From Gentiana macrophylla (taxonomy: Eukaryota; Streptophyta; Magnoliopsida; Gentianales; Gentianaceae), in NCBI GenBank assembly GCA_026214975.1, contig JAOBSW010000100.1, positions 343,407 through 407,406 on the forward strand: a stretch of 64,000 nt of DNA, read 5' to 3'. Every line of letters starts with the position of its first letter. Within the stretch, counting starts at the first letter, position 1. Shown in pieces: positions 11,905-23,829 of this stretch. The translations under genes were made by a program, and so were the position numbers. Under the pieces are notes generated by a model. It did no database searches, was not told the DNA's origin, and worked only from the letters and a program-made list of their open reading frames with translations.

Positions 11905-13883
11905 TATTAGGAAATCTACGCGGGAACGCAGCGGAATTCAAAATTTTATTTCCTATCGACCCAAGATCGACTTCGTTTAAGCAATAAACAAATAGATAGT
12001 AGACGGTGGTTACCTTGGTTGATCTAAAAGATCGACGCTTTGACCGTCTGGGAAGAGAGTAGTTCGCATAGAGCCGCCCAAGTGTTCGGCCTCTACCGCT
12101 AGTCCACACGAACAGCCCACGGAATCCCATCATGGATTGCTATTGGAAAACTCCGGTTGCTAGACCGGCCTTTTTCCCCTCTCTCCAACTCTCTATAGGA
12201 TGCTCTCTATTTTACACAAGACCTATTAGCTCTTAGAATTATGATGTACAAAAGAGCTTGACACCCACCTCTTATTTATAGTGGTTGGGGCGCCCCTACT
12301 AGGTGTGGAGGAGAAGAAAACCTTTTCCCAATAAAATAAGGAAAATATAATTGATTGATTTATCTCATTTAATTTAATATCTCATATCAAATAAATCTAG
12401 GATATTGTCAATATCTTATATTGAATATTCCCAAGATATAGTCAATATCTTATATTGAATATTTATCTTTATTATATTACCATAAATCAATTTACACATG
12501 TGTATATATCACACATATATATAACACATATAAATCTATTAATATATACCAAAATGAAAAAGTATACAGCAAATCCAATTTGCAATCAATGAACACACAC
12601 ACGCATGCATTCAATATATATATTATTTTATTTTATTAATATCTAATATTAATAATAGGTAATATCATTAATTAAATTGCACAATCCAAGTGTATCACTT
12701 ATACACATATGTGGCGCCACTTATCAATATAAGTGTATTTAATTAATCAACTTAATTAATATCTTGTATTTAATTTATTCATAATAAATAAATACCACCA
12801 TATTAATTTACCACTATAACCTTTATAGCCTCGAGATAAACTTTCCTTATTTGGTTATCATCTATAACCACATTTTAATCCGGCTAGATGTTCATATGTG
12901 TGTGACCCGATAGGCTTCGAATATGTTGGCCGTAGACACAAAGTGCAAATTACGAAAATGCCCTTCATGCCTAACGATCACGGGATAGCGTCAGCAACAC
13001 ACCGTGACCCCAATCATCGGAAGAGTCAAATGCAATGACTACTACCTTTCATGTGAAAGCGATTACCGTGTAACTTACAATCCTATCATTGTAACAATAT
13101 CCATACGGTCGTTAGCCAAGTGTCAAAACATCAACGACCGTATCTTATAATCTGGATATCATGCTCTCTCAAGTAACACATTTACTCCCACTTTGCAAAG
13201 ATTCATGAGAGTAAGACATTTCTTATAAGAAGGCCATTTCGGATATTCGATCCCAATCATAGGATACGCGATTCCCGGACGACCAATCATGTATACTCCG
13301 CATGCTTCAGTATCATACCCAATCACTACCGCATGATCGCCCCATGGCTAGGGGAAACCTCAATAGTGTCAAAGCATGACAATCCACACCGTGATGCCAT
13401 GAAGACTCGGTCCTAAGGATAATTACACAACCGCCACATAGTGTGACACTTAACCGTGTAAGTGGGGTCGGTCTAACGACGCATTCTCTAATACACGTCC
13501 ACGCATACCCAAGTGTCTCTACACTTCGATAGAGCGAGATCTATCCCCGCCTTCTTAAAGACGAAGACATCTAATACGTGCTAGTACATTTATACTATCA
13601 ATGCCCCTGTTTAATAGTACATCACCTAGAGACATTTAAGTATCAAACTTATTAAAGTGATTAGAGATCTCATCAACCATAATCGCCTATCATGGTTTCT
13701 CTATCACAGTTTAATACTAAGGACATTATCATATAACAATTCATAATTGGTTCTCTAAAAGAACATATATATGACAACAGAAAAGCCATTTTAATATATG
13801 TATAAACATAAAGAAATAGTAGAAATGATCCGACCCGGTCGGATCCGGTCCAACCCGATTGGGTTTAGGACACTATTCCAACA
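11905..13883 (-). mobile_element. 5' LTR (1.98 kb) of the right-hand copia-derived element
   Basis: On the minus strand it starts TGTTGGAATAGTGTCC at 13883 and ends at 11905 as CCTAATA, where the usual final CA has mutated to TA. It aligns throughout with the LTR at 4485-6455, with only scattered substitutions and small indels, so insertion looks recent. At 13884 the sequence switches abruptly to plus-strand copia pol, so this element most likely inserted into an older copia element. The matching 5-bp target duplication cannot be checked because the left end lies outside the window. Confidence 0.85.
12271..12280 (-). promoter_or_regulatory. TATA box of 5' LTR
   Basis: Minus-strand TATAAATAAG sits inside the 5' LTR, as in the other LTR copy at 4846-4855. 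A transcript starting about 30 bases downstream would include the primer site at 11892-11903. Confidence 0.6.
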
Positions 13884-14448
13884 TTATCTCAGTTCATGCA
13901 GGCACCTTGAGTTGACCATTGGGAGGTGGCCTTACATCACATTCGGTACTTAAAGAGACATTCAGATCAAGGAATTTTGCTGCGATTCTGATTGGTCGAG
14001 TTGCCCACTTACTCGACGTTCACTGAGCAATCGGCTTGTTTTTCTTGGTCTTTCACCGATATCTTGGACGTCCAAGAAACAAACCACGGTGTCCAGGTCT
14101 TCGTCTGAGGCATAATATCGATCTATGGATTCTATTACATGTGAATTGAAGTGGTTGAAACAGTTACTTGCTAACCTTGGTATTCGGCATCCCCCAGGGA
14201 TACGAGTCTTTTGTGACAGTCAATCGGCTTTATATCTCACACAAAACCCGGTCTTTCATGAATTCACGAAGCACATCGAGTCAGACTGTCACTTCGTGCG
14301 GGATGCGATCATGGATGGATTGATTCTTCCTTCGTATATTCCTAAGAAGCAGCAGTTGGCGGATTATTTTATGAAGGCTTTGGGTCATCAACAGTTCGAA
14401 TTTTTGTTGCGCAATTTGGGCTTTCGAGATCTTCATGCTCCCACTTGA
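13884..14448 (+). pseudogene. Copia pol fragment: end of RT and RNase H
   Basis: From 13884 the plus strand gives fragments of copia pol: LSQFMQAP, then [13 protein letters not shown], then the RNase H region. The open frame 14125-14448 (107 codons) contains CELKWLKQLLANLG, CDSQSALYLTQNPVFHE, TKHIESDCHFVRD and the typical end ...QQLADYFMKALG. In intact copies the last part reads QLADIFTKAL. Frames are shifted between 13910 and 14125 and several stops are present. The 5' part is missing because the minus-strand element to the left inserted here. This is the tail of an Ale/Ivana-like copia element, now dead. Confidence 0.8.
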
Positions 14449-14457
14449 TGGAGGTAT

Positions 14458-14610
14458 TACGGATATGATTGTGATGTAGTATAAAACATTATTGTACATA
14501 ATTAGTAAGGGTAGTTTAGTAATTGTGTAGAAATATAGAAGCCCCGATAATGGCTATATATATTGTATCCTCTGATTGATGAATGATATACAAAATACGA
14601 TTCCCGACAT
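14458..14610 (+). mobile_element. Candidate short 3' LTR of the copia fragment
   Basis: Just after the RNase H stop there is a short purine run (ggaggt) and then about 150 bases with a TATA-like tatatatattg and ending CCCGACA. Position and size suit the short LTRs of Ale-type copia elements. No second copy is present in the window, so the start is a guess. Bases 14611-14660 after it show nothing recognisable. Confidence 0.4.
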
Positions 14611-14660
14611 TCTTTATGTACCCTGATTTATAATATGATATTTGAGATATTTGAAATGAA

Positions 14661-15002
14661 TGTTGCCTTGAAGATCAGCAAAGCATAAAGATCAACAAAC
14701 CATGTACTGAAGGTCAGCAGACAACATAACTGTAAATACCTTTGGGCATTTCTTGAACACCTTCAACCAGAAACGGTTGAAGGTTGTTATGATCAATTCG
14801 GTCAGTTGTAACCCTTTTCCTTTTGCAATTAGCTGTAGAATACTAGTATATATAGGTGAATATTGTATTCTGAATACTCAATTCGATTAAATGAATAAAA
14901 CTTCACTTGCTCTCTTCTTCATTAATTTTCCCGCTTTCTTATTTTTCAAATTTCTTGTTAATGCTTCTTCAAGTTCTTAGCTGTAGAATTTGAATTTCTA
15001 CA
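14661..15002 (+). mobile_element. 5' LTR of a second plus-strand copia element
   Basis: The segment begins TGTTGCCTTG, ends TTTCTACA, carries a TATA-like tatatatagg near 14858, and is followed at once by a primer binding site and, 130 bases later, a gag start. That order defines a 5' LTR. The partner LTR is not in the window. Confidence 0.6.
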
Positions 15003-15014
15003 TGAAATCAGAGC
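15003..15014 (+). other. Primer binding site (tRNA-Met type, two mismatches)
   Basis: TGAAATCAGAGC directly follows the LTR end CTACA and differs from TGGTATCAGAGC at two positions. It sets the polarity of the adjoining LTR and gag fragment. Confidence 0.55.
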
Positions 15015-15132
15015 AATTTTAAGCTGCGTATTCGTTGTGATCATAAGAGTATCAGTTCGTTATAGAGCCTTGAGAGTGTTCTGCGATTCGTTCTTAAAGT
15101 TCCATTTATATATTTGTTGAATTTTCCTAGAT

Positions 15133-15323
15133 ATGGCTGCTGCAAATCGAGCTGGTTCAGCTGCTTCTGGAGGCAACGCTGTGGAATTAGAGGGCGCTGG
15201 TCTTGTGGTTAGTTTTTCTTGTTAATTTTACTTACATCCTAATGAGAATCCTAGTGTAGTTCTAGTTTCTTTATTGTTGGAAGACAATAACTACCAATCT
15301 TTGGCAAGATCTATGACAATGAT
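15133..15323 (+). pseudogene. Start of copia gag, cut off by the chromovirus LTR
   Basis: An ATG at 15133 opens MAAANRAGSAASGG, an Ala/Gly-rich leader seen in copia gag proteins. After a stop and frameshift, the conserved N-terminal gag block follows: YLHPNENPSVVLVS, LLLEDNNYQSLARSM. In relatives this reads HPNENPSLVLVSPLL...NYHSWSRSM. At 15324 the frame runs straight into TGTAACATCCCG, the start of a chromovirus LTR, so the gag is truncated by that insertion. The rest of gag was not found after the right end of the chromovirus, so this locus has been rearranged since. Confidence 0.7.
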
Positions 15324-16260
15324 TGTAACATCCCGACTTTTCGTAAAAGGGTAAAATAGTAATTGGGTTTAATCACTACGACCTAATTATTATTTGTTCT
15401 TTTTACTTAATTAAAAAGGATTTAATTAAGGGATTTTGTTATTCAATTAATAAATTTAATTAATAGCTATTTAAGGAAGATAATAGCCAAAATCCACTCT
15501 TATTATGTCATGCAAATTCAGAAAAGAAAAAAAAGATGCAACGGCAATCTGAAGGAGAAGCAGCGCAGAAGATGCCAGAAAAAAGGAGAACGTAATCTTT
15601 AACCGTGTGACCAATCCGTTCATCTGTTCAAGATGCTGCATGAGAGAAAAGTGATCAGCGCGAGGAGACACAACTTTGGAAAATAACATCTCTCAATTTC
15701 GTAAGTTTTCAGTTTAGCCCTAGTTTTCGGTATTCGTAGAGTTCGATTCTTGAAAAATTCGTATCTTTCAATCCGTAACTCTGTTTTTCAGCCATGAGTA
15801 GTCGAAACGATCGTCTTGGAGCGTAGATCATTCTAAAAATAGTTATGCAGCAGTTAATCCAGGTAATATGCATTTTATGGACTTTTTCAGTTTCGGTTTT
15901 ACGCAAAGAAATAGGATTTTAGGTTTCTCGTTGATCAAATAGGTTTTGGGGTTGAGGATCAGCGGTTATTTGCGATTGCTTGACGTTTTGCTTTCTGTTT
16001 TGCTGGAAATTAAGGTAAGAGGCTCTTCCTAATGAGTAATCATAGTTTTATAACGATGGGTTGAGTTTTGGTGAGTCTTGGTGTTATTTGGTGATAGAAT
16101 TTGTGCTAAGTTGTAATTATTGAGTTGTGATATGTTTTGGTATATTTGTGTTGAGTTTTAGATTTTTAATTTTTTTTTATTCAATAACATTAATTAGACA
16201 TAAACAAGCTTCGATTGAACTTCTGATTCGTTCAGTTAAAACACCGAATGTACTCTTAAA
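15324..16260 (+). mobile_element. Truncated 5' LTR of a Tekay/Del-like chromovirus
   Basis: It starts TGTAACATCCCGAC, typical of plant Tekay-type chromoviruses, and aligns with 27803-28738 with few differences. At 16260 it stops abruptly and joins the end of the Athila-like LTR. The remaining kilobase of this LTR, its primer site, gag and protease are missing from the window. Confidence 0.8.
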
Positions 16261-18026
16261 GGACTAGGCCCATCGTAGTATAGCTATAGTGAATCAAGGT
16301 CGATCCCACAGGGAACCAATTGTGGATCATCTTATATACAAACAATTAATTAAACATGTCAAGGACATAGAGGCGGTCTACGACCAACATAAGACAAGAA
16401 AGGTAAAGACACGACTCGACACAACGTAATTAACCTCCCCAATTATAGTCTTTATCGTTTGGACCTAGATAATTTATATAATAAACTGAACTTATTAACT
16501 GTCAATCCGTTTGTATCTATCTTAAATTGGCTACGGGAGTCATCCCCTTAAACTTGACTTAGCACCGGTTAGGTTACTAGATCACTGTGCTACATTACGT
16601 GACTTCGCTTTTTAGGCTTCCATCTCATATAACTCATGACGCTATTTACGACACTAAGGATGCCGATATTAATCGTACACACCTCGCACAGGCAACATTC
16701 CTATGGTTAAAGCTTTTCCTAAACGATCGCATCGAGTCTCATCCTATTAACAATTACCGCACGGTCTTATGTTAATCTACGATTTACGATATAACTAGGT
16801 GAGCTCAATTCCCAAATACAAAACCTACCTAGATCTCACTTTGAAAGTCCCGAGAAGATCATTCATGAGCCAACCTAGGAGCCCTATATTGGTATTTCCT
16901 AATCATACGCTAATTAAAGCAGACGAGCAACGTGGCGTAGCCATACCTCTTGAGATAATAAATTCTATTAAGTTAACCTAACCATAAAGGCGTGGCTATT
17001 TAACGGATGAAACAGGGCTCGGTCGACCGAATAGGTGGGCTCGGTCGACCGAGTGAACTCATTCGGTCACCCGAATCAATTTCCTCCCCATTACATCCCC
17101 CGAACATATCTCTCGGCGTTTCATCATACTGAGCAGATTAAGCGAAGAATTCGCACAGCATTCATATAAACTAACATAGATACGCATTAATTAAATCAAG
17201 TAGATTCATGAATAAATACTAAGTGTATGACGTAGGTTATGGGATCCCCATAGACAAGGTATCGCCACATCCCTAACGTCATAGCCTAGATCTACATCAT
17301 CTAGCTATGATTAACTAACTCAAACGATAAAGCATAATTGGGAGGGATTAATTACTTAAAAGAAAGAAACAGAAAATAAAGGCTTACATATTGCAGCCCT
17401 TAAATTGCTGGAAACCCTCAAATTATTCTACATTGTATCAAAGTTGTATTATGAATTGTAAGATTGAAGAAAGAATGAATAATTTATTGAATGAATGGAT
17501 TCTTTACAATTTCTCGAAGCTGCTGCTTATATAGGAGGTTTTTGCCGACTTAGGGTGGTTCTAGAAGATAAGCACGATATAAGCCGGAAACCGCCCCGAA
17601 GCTGACACTCGGTCAACCGAAAGGTGACACTCGGTCGACCGAAGCTATAGGCTCGGTCGACCGAACCTAACTTTTCACACGTTAATCGTTTTCTCGTCTA
17701 TCTTGCTCCCCACCGCACGCTTCGTGTTGATCGATTTCTCTAATTTATCTCTTGATTAATGCTCCGATTTCCTTCCTTATTATCTTGAGATCCATTGATT
17801 GAATGACATTTATCCTCCCGATTTATCACGATCTACAAAATCAGCAATTATCGCACAATAAATCGGTCTTTAATAATAAAAATAGCTAAATACCAAATAT
17901 CATATTAATAATCACTTAACATTAAATAATAAATATAAACATGTGATTTAATATGAAATATACATTATCAATCTCGATTTAAGGTCAATGTTGATGACTT
18001 TTACGGGTATAATTTGACCGTCATCA
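16261..18026 (-). mobile_element. 3' LTR of the Athila-like element (57 bases missing at its end)
   Basis: Minus-strand TGATGACGGTCAAATTATAC starts at 18026. It matches 22066-23825, but the last 57 bases present in the 5' LTR (22009-22065) are absent and the chromovirus LTR begins instead. A short agga/gga overlap at the joint suggests microhomology-mediated deletion. The LTR carries a TATA box (17526-17533) and two clusters of a palindromic cggtcgaccg motif (17017-17077 and 17607-17666). Confidence 0.8.
17017..17077. repeat. Cluster A of palindromic CGGTCGACCG motifs in Athila-like LTR
   Basis: Three copies in 60 bases: ggctcggtcgaccgaata, gggctcggtcgaccgagtg and the variant attcggtcacccgaat. 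The core TCGGTCGACCGA is a perfect 12-base palindrome. Cluster B with three more copies lies at 17607-17666. Corresponding clusters occur at 22817-22877, 23405-23463, 31124-31192 and 31595-31653. Confidence 0.85.
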
Positions 18027-18040
18027 ACTACCCCCCACTT
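18027..18040 (-). other. Polypurine tract of the Athila-like element
   Basis: The minus strand reads AAGTGGGGGGTAGT directly before the LTR start TGATGACGG. It is a long G-rich primer of the sort found in Athila-type gypsy elements. Confidence 0.8.
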
Positions 18041-21000
18041 AGACTTTGATCGTCCCGAACAAAGCATCAATAAGTCATTCCCCAAGACAACATTTTCTAT
18101 GGTCAAATCATACTTACACAAGAAACTCAAGTCAACTCATACTAGTCATGCTCATAAGATATCCATTATTCACTACTGACTATGAATCGAAGTGATGTGT
18201 GCATGTGCATTGGTTTTATATAAATGTGGCAAGATTAGAGTTTATGCCAACTTCGTAATCTCAACCTACCAACCTCAGCATTCATACTTCTCAAGCCTTT
18301 AAATTTTTGAAGCACTAAAGCAATAAGCAAGAGCGTATCTATAGGGTTTTTGGACTTGGAGACCGAGTACTACTCAAAGCCTCTTAAAGAGTTGAATATT
18401 CTTTTCATATCTTCATATTTTTCAAATACTATAAATCTCAAGGAAGAAAACTTTTTAAAGTATCCCCCTATCTTAGATCAAATATAGCATTGAATATTAC
18501 CACAAGCGCGGGGCTACTTTGGTAATGTTACTACAAGCCCAGTGTCTAACATTTTGCTAAAACACAGGTACGTCTCAAGCTTATTACTCTACTTTAATGG
18601 CTAAATGATAAGAATGCATCAGCAGATAGATATTGATACTAAGTTCACATAACCAATCATCTATGCAATGTACACATAATTTCTTCAGTTATTATGATTT
18701 GCGCGGTATACTCGATTCACAAAGTTGAGTAATTGAATAATAAATAACTACTCGCTTAAAAGCGGGCATGAATATCCTTAAATTTACTTAACATAAGTAT
18801 AAAATGATCACGTACTCATGAAACTTGGTTCCTTTCCTATCAATTCTTAGCTAGGAACTCACAATTCTAAGGGTACGAGATACATAATATGGTATTTATT
18901 CAATTTTTTCAATCATGTGCCGTTTCATTCAAATTTTCAATTATAACATAACATGGCTAAGTCTCCTACCCCCACTTAAACATGGCATTGTCCTCAATGA
19001 CAAAAATAAATGAGAAGTTAAGAAAAGACTTAGCTCGAAACGGCTCTCAAGTAAAGGAAAAGATCGGAGTAAATTTCAAAGACGTCGTGGAGAAGCAAGT
19101 GAAAACTGTATAAGGACAAACTCCACGAAACCGTTAATAACACCATGTCTATGGAGGTTATAAAATAATGTGGCAGTAATGAGGTATAAATACCTAAAAA
19201 CAGTTTAAGCCACTTTATTTTATACAACCAATGACAAGGGAAACCAAAAAGAAAAATACTAAATAGAAAGAAAAATAAACAAGCAACTAAAGATGGTGGT
19301 CTTCATCTACAACCGCCACCGCTTAAATATTCTTAAAACCGGGTGGAGAAGACAAAGATCAAAAAGCATTACCCCAAGTGGGAAAACACGAGGGTGACTT
19401 TATCGAAAAGGTATTCAATCCAGGAAAAGAGAAACTTGGTAATGTATAACAGATTGAATGCGACCTATTGGCTAAAGATAAAATCAAATACTTAGCACAG
19501 AAACTTCTCGCTTGCATTGGATACCAACAACTTAGGTAGATGTAGCTACTCCTCGAAATTACTAATAACCCAATGTATCACTTAAAAGTCATAACCGTCA
19601 TCAACAAGGTCGGATCGGTGAGATAATGTAGAACAAAACGGATCATCTAGAATTGCCGGAATAGACTGAAAAAATGTGAAATTTAAAACCTCCGGTAGAA
19701 AGATAGGTTGTACTTTGATCGAACCAAAAACCTTTAAAATCTAGCTAGGGTCAGAGCTACACTTACCCCAACTAGGATCATGAAAATCAAAATGATAAAA
19801 ATTAATCATTAAAGCTTAGCAATATTTCAAATTCCGCAACACAAAGTTATTTTGTAAACAAAATGGAGGTTGAGAGTATGATGGGTTTAGAAAAAGATAC
19901 ACATAAGGAGGGAAAGAAAAGATAAAGGACGGGTAAGAAATTGTGTTTATGGGTGGGTTGAAAATGGTTAAGGCATTGAGATTGGGTGGGAGAGTGAAAC
20001 AGATGGAAAGAAAGAGAGGCGATGAAAGAATGGTTAGAAATGTGAACTGTTGGGGCAGATTGGTGAGAGGATCGAAAAGGTTGAAGGGTGAAAAGGTATA
20101 AAGGGAAAGATAAGCATAGTTGTAGAATGAATTGCACACTACTTTGGATTTTCACTTGGATCACCATTCTAAAAGGTTTTGGAAGTTGACCAAAATTGTT
20201 CTTGTTCGCACCAATCATTCTCTGTTACATTTTCAGTAATTCTCAAGCTCTCTTAATGCTTTCATCTTAAGGTGGATTGCTAAATTTCCTTTTATTTAGC
20301 AATTTCTCGACTCTCCTACGGAACTCTATTTCACGTGGCCTATATTGAGTAAAAAAGTTTTGCACATCCTTAGCCCAATGGCCATCGGAACACGGCAAAA
20401 TAAAAAACCTCAACATATGTCACGTTACTCTTATTTGACTCAAAGAAAACAAAACCTATAATCCTAAAAAGAAATCCTAAGGGTTTTAAAGAAGTAGTTC
20501 TGAGTTTAAAGTCCTCAGCTCGACTTTCCAAACAGTATCCTTGTCAGTCATTATTCTTAGATCACGAGATATTGACCCCTCTGAGCACTATTAGAGGTGG
20601 CTTGTCGCTTTTGCGGATTAATACCCTTCCCTTTGTTGTGAGACCTAGGAAACAACATTTATCCATACCATTTATCCAAAGCTCTTACCTCGGTTCTCGT
20701 TTTAGGAATTAGTGAATTCTAAGAAACTCGGCTAAAATTACGGTTTTGGCCTTGACAATAAGAAACAATGAATCAAAGTACTCCGAATAAGGTCGGTTAT
20801 GTAGGCAAGCCTACGCCGTCTTATTCGTTGGAACATATGTGATGTGATTCAGGACAATCCGTCAAGATAAGCCCGTTTAGCCGAAGGCTTATCGGCTATG
20901 CTAAGTCTTGTGGGCTAGCTGTAACGTACATCACACGTGGAGGGGAGTCGATTGAGCCGAAGCTCGGTTGAACTCCCGACCATGGTTAGACCATTTCGAA

Positions 21001-21984
21001 CCCATGTACTAAGAGTCTCCGATTTCTAAATTGTCACCCAAAGCGTAATCTCGTTTCTGTTTAAGGTGGGTTCACCGAGAAGCCATCACCATAAAACTCA
21101 ACGAAAGCAGAAGATGGTGTTCTCTCAAAACTCAACGTCTTCTTTAGGTTGGGAATGCTTAAACTACACAATTTGTTGCTCCCATGGCCAGTAGAAGCAA
21201 TCTCATGCATAGGACAATGAGATTTTAACAGAACTATGAGGAACTCTTTATTCACTGCTTCCTTTCAACTACATGTTTCCTTACACCATCTAGATGAGAC
21301 AGATTTGGGGCAGAACCTTCCACACTAATAGAATTAATCTTACAAACTAACTCCGGGCTAAGATTCATACTAAGGTTCAAGTATAGGCTAACTTATGCTC
21401 AAAAAACCAAAAAGGTAGTAAAGCATAAGCAAAAAAAAGGGTAGTACCTTGCCTTCAACATTGTACCACGAAGAATTTAAGCCATAAATTTTTTCGGAGC
21501 CATCTTGGTGCTTTAATGGTATTGCTTCCATCGCTTTTCCCATCTTAGATTCATAGCTCCACATGTTTCTTTGGGTTATTTTTCGGCGCCCATGAAAAAA
21601 ATTGCGACTCGAGAATATTGCTTCCCTGGTTTTTCGCAAATGTAAGAAAAACAAAAACAAACAGACCGTAGATCGATTTTAACATGGTTTCCCATGTCGC
21701 TATCAAACCTACGGATTAAACATACGGGGATAAGCAGACACGCATGAAATTCGGACTCAAAACACAAATCGAAACCGTGTAAGCGAGCGAACAAGAACAA
21801 AACAAAACAAAATAAAACAAAAATCTAAATTCTCAAATTCGACCGAATAAATATTTTTTTATTATTATTTTTTTAGAATCTGGAAATTTCGAGATGAAAG
21901 CAGACAACGAGAGGACTCAAAACGTAAAGCGAGCGACTCTAAAAATGAATAAAAAATTATTTATATATAAAATTGACCGTTGGT
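18041..21984 (-). mobile_element. Non-coding internal region of the Athila-like element
   Basis: About 3.9 kb without any gag or pol similarity that I can see. Near 18960-19010 the minus strand reads GAGGACAATGCCATG followed by TTAAGTGGGGGTAGGAG, a sequence often seen towards the 3' end of Athila-type internal regions. The longest ORF (19847-20218, minus, 123 codons) is rich in Phe, Ser and Leu and resembles no known protein. Near 21430-21960 is a segment that recurs on the plus strand at 32500-32944, so it belongs to the 5' leader/gag-start zone of the family. Confidence 0.65.
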
Positions 21985-22002
21985 TCCCCGACAACGGCGC
22001 CA
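21985..22002 (-). other. tRNA-Asp-type primer binding site
   Basis: The minus strand reads TGGCGCCGTTGTCGGGGA, the known tRNA-Asp complement used by Athila-type elements. Six bases separate it from the LTR end (GATCA). The copy at 32464-32481 has TGGCGCCGTTGCCGGGGA. Confidence 0.85.
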
Positions 22003-22008
22003 AAAACT

Positions 22009-23825
22009 TGATCGGGGTCAATCAGGTTATAATATACTTGACCACCATAAACCAATACTAGCAAGAGGACTAGGCCCATCGTAGTATAGCTATAGTGAAT
22101 CAAGGTCGATCCCACAGGGAACCAATTGTGGATCATCTTATATACAAACAATTAATTAAACATGTCAAGGACATAGAGGCGGTCTACGACCAACATAAGA
22201 CAAGAAAGGTAAAGACACGACTCGACACAACGTAATTAACCTCCCCAATTATAGTCTTTATCGTTTGGACCTAGATAATTTATATAATAAAATCGAACTT
22301 ATTAGCTGTCAATCCGTTTGTATCTATCTTAAATTGGCTACGGAGTCATCCCCTTAAACTTGACTTAGCACCGGTTAGGTTACTAGATCATCGTGCTACA
22401 TTACGTGACTTCGCTTTTTAGGCTTCCATCTCATATAACTCGTGACGCTTACGACACTAAAGATGCCGATATTAATCGTACACCTCGTCTAGGCAACATT
22501 CCTATGGTTAGGCGTACTTCTAAACGATCGCATCGGTCCTCATCCTATTAACAATTACACTTGACGGTCTTATGTTAATCTACGATTTACGTATAACTAG
22601 GTGAGCTCAATTCCCAAATACAAAACCTACCTAGATCTCGCTGAAAGTCCCGGAAGATCATTCATGAGCCAACCTAGGAGCCCTATATTGGTATTTCCTA
22701 ATCATACGCTAATTAAAACAGATGAGCAACGTAGCCGTAGCCATACCTACTGAGATAATAAATTCTATTAAGTTAACCTAACCATAAAGACGTGGCTATT
22801 TAACGGATGAAACAGGGCTCGGTCGACCGAATAGGTGGGCTCGGTCGACCGAGTGAACTCATTCGGTCACCCGAATCAATTTCCTCCCCAGATTACATCC
22901 CTGAACATATCTCTCAGCGTTTCATCATACAGAACAGATTAAACAGTAATTCACACAACATTCATATAAACTAACATAGATACGCATTAATTAAATCAAG
23001 TAGATTCATGAATAAATACTAAGTGTATGACGTAGGTTATGGGATCCCCATAGATAAGGTATCGCCACATCCCTAACGTCATAGCCTAGATCTACATCAT
23101 CTAGCTATGATTAACTAACTCAAACGATAAAGCATAATTGGGAGGGATTAATTACTTAAAAGAAAGAAACAGAAAATAAAGGCTTACATATTGCAGCCCT
23201 TAAATTGCTGGAAACCCTCAAATTATTCTACATTGTATCAAAGTTGTATTATGAATTGTAAGATTGAAGAAAGAATGAATAATTTATTGAATGAATGGAT
23301 TCTTTACAATTTCTCGAAAGTCTTTGCTTATATAGGAGGTTTTTGCCGACTTAGGGTGGTTCTAGAAGATAAGCACGATATAAGCCGGAAACCGCCCGAA
23401 GCGACACTCGGTCAACCGAAAGGTGACACTCGGTCGATCAAGCTATAGGCTCGGTCGACCGAAGCTAACTTTTCACACGTTAATCGCTTTTTCTCGTCTA
23501 TCTTGTTCCCCACTCGCACGCGTGTTGATCTGATTTCTCTAATTTATCTCTTGATTAATGCTCCGATTTCCTTCCTTATTATCTTGAGATCCATTGATTG
23601 AATGACATTTATCCTCCCGATTTATCACGATCTACAAAATCAGCAATTATCGCACAATAAATCGGTCTTTAATAATAAAAATAGCTAAATACCAAATATC
23701 ATATTAATAATCACTTAACATTAAATAATAAATATAAACATGTGATTTAATATGAAATATACATTATCAATCTCGATTTAAGGTCAATGTTGATGACTTT
23801 TACGGGTATAATTTGACCGTCATCA
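22009..23825 (-). mobile_element. 5' LTR (1.82 kb) of the Athila-like element
   Basis: On the minus strand it runs from TGATGACGG at 23825 to CCCGATCA at 22009, so both ends are TG/CA. It has a TATA box (23327-23334 on the minus strand) and palindromic cggtcgaccg clusters at 22817-22877 and 23405-23463. One copy in the second cluster is mutated (cggtcgatca). It is the only complete LTR of this family here with both borders. Confidence 0.85.
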
Positions 23826-23829
23826 GGGT

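Larger units (their letters stand above)
16261..23825 (-). mobile_element. Athila-like non-autonomous LTR element nested in the chromovirus
   Basis: The minus-strand element has long LTRs (16261-18026 and 22009-23825), a tRNA-Asp-type primer site (21985-22002) and a G-rich polypurine tract (18027-18040). The internal part is only 4 kb and carries no gag, protease, RT or integrase. Its LTRs are very similar to each other, so it moved fairly recently using proteins supplied from elsewhere. The right border TGATGACGG is intact but the left LTR lacks its last 57 bases. No matching 5-bp duplication flanks it (left ttaaa, right gggta), so one side has been deleted. Confidence 0.8.

Noticed and set aside
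19847..20218. 123-codon minus-strand ORF in the Athila-like internal region
   Set aside because: It is low-complexity Phe/Ser/Leu-rich, lies in a non-coding element, overlaps a second ORF in another frame, and has no recognisable domain.
21985..22002. tRNA-like match
   Set aside because: It is a primer binding site complementary to the 3' end of tRNA-Asp, not a tRNA gene. The same applies to the TGGTATC sites.
16261..23825. Simple nested insertion with 5-bp target duplication
   Set aside because: Flanks ttaaa and gggta do not match and 57 bases of one LTR are missing, so a deletion is required.
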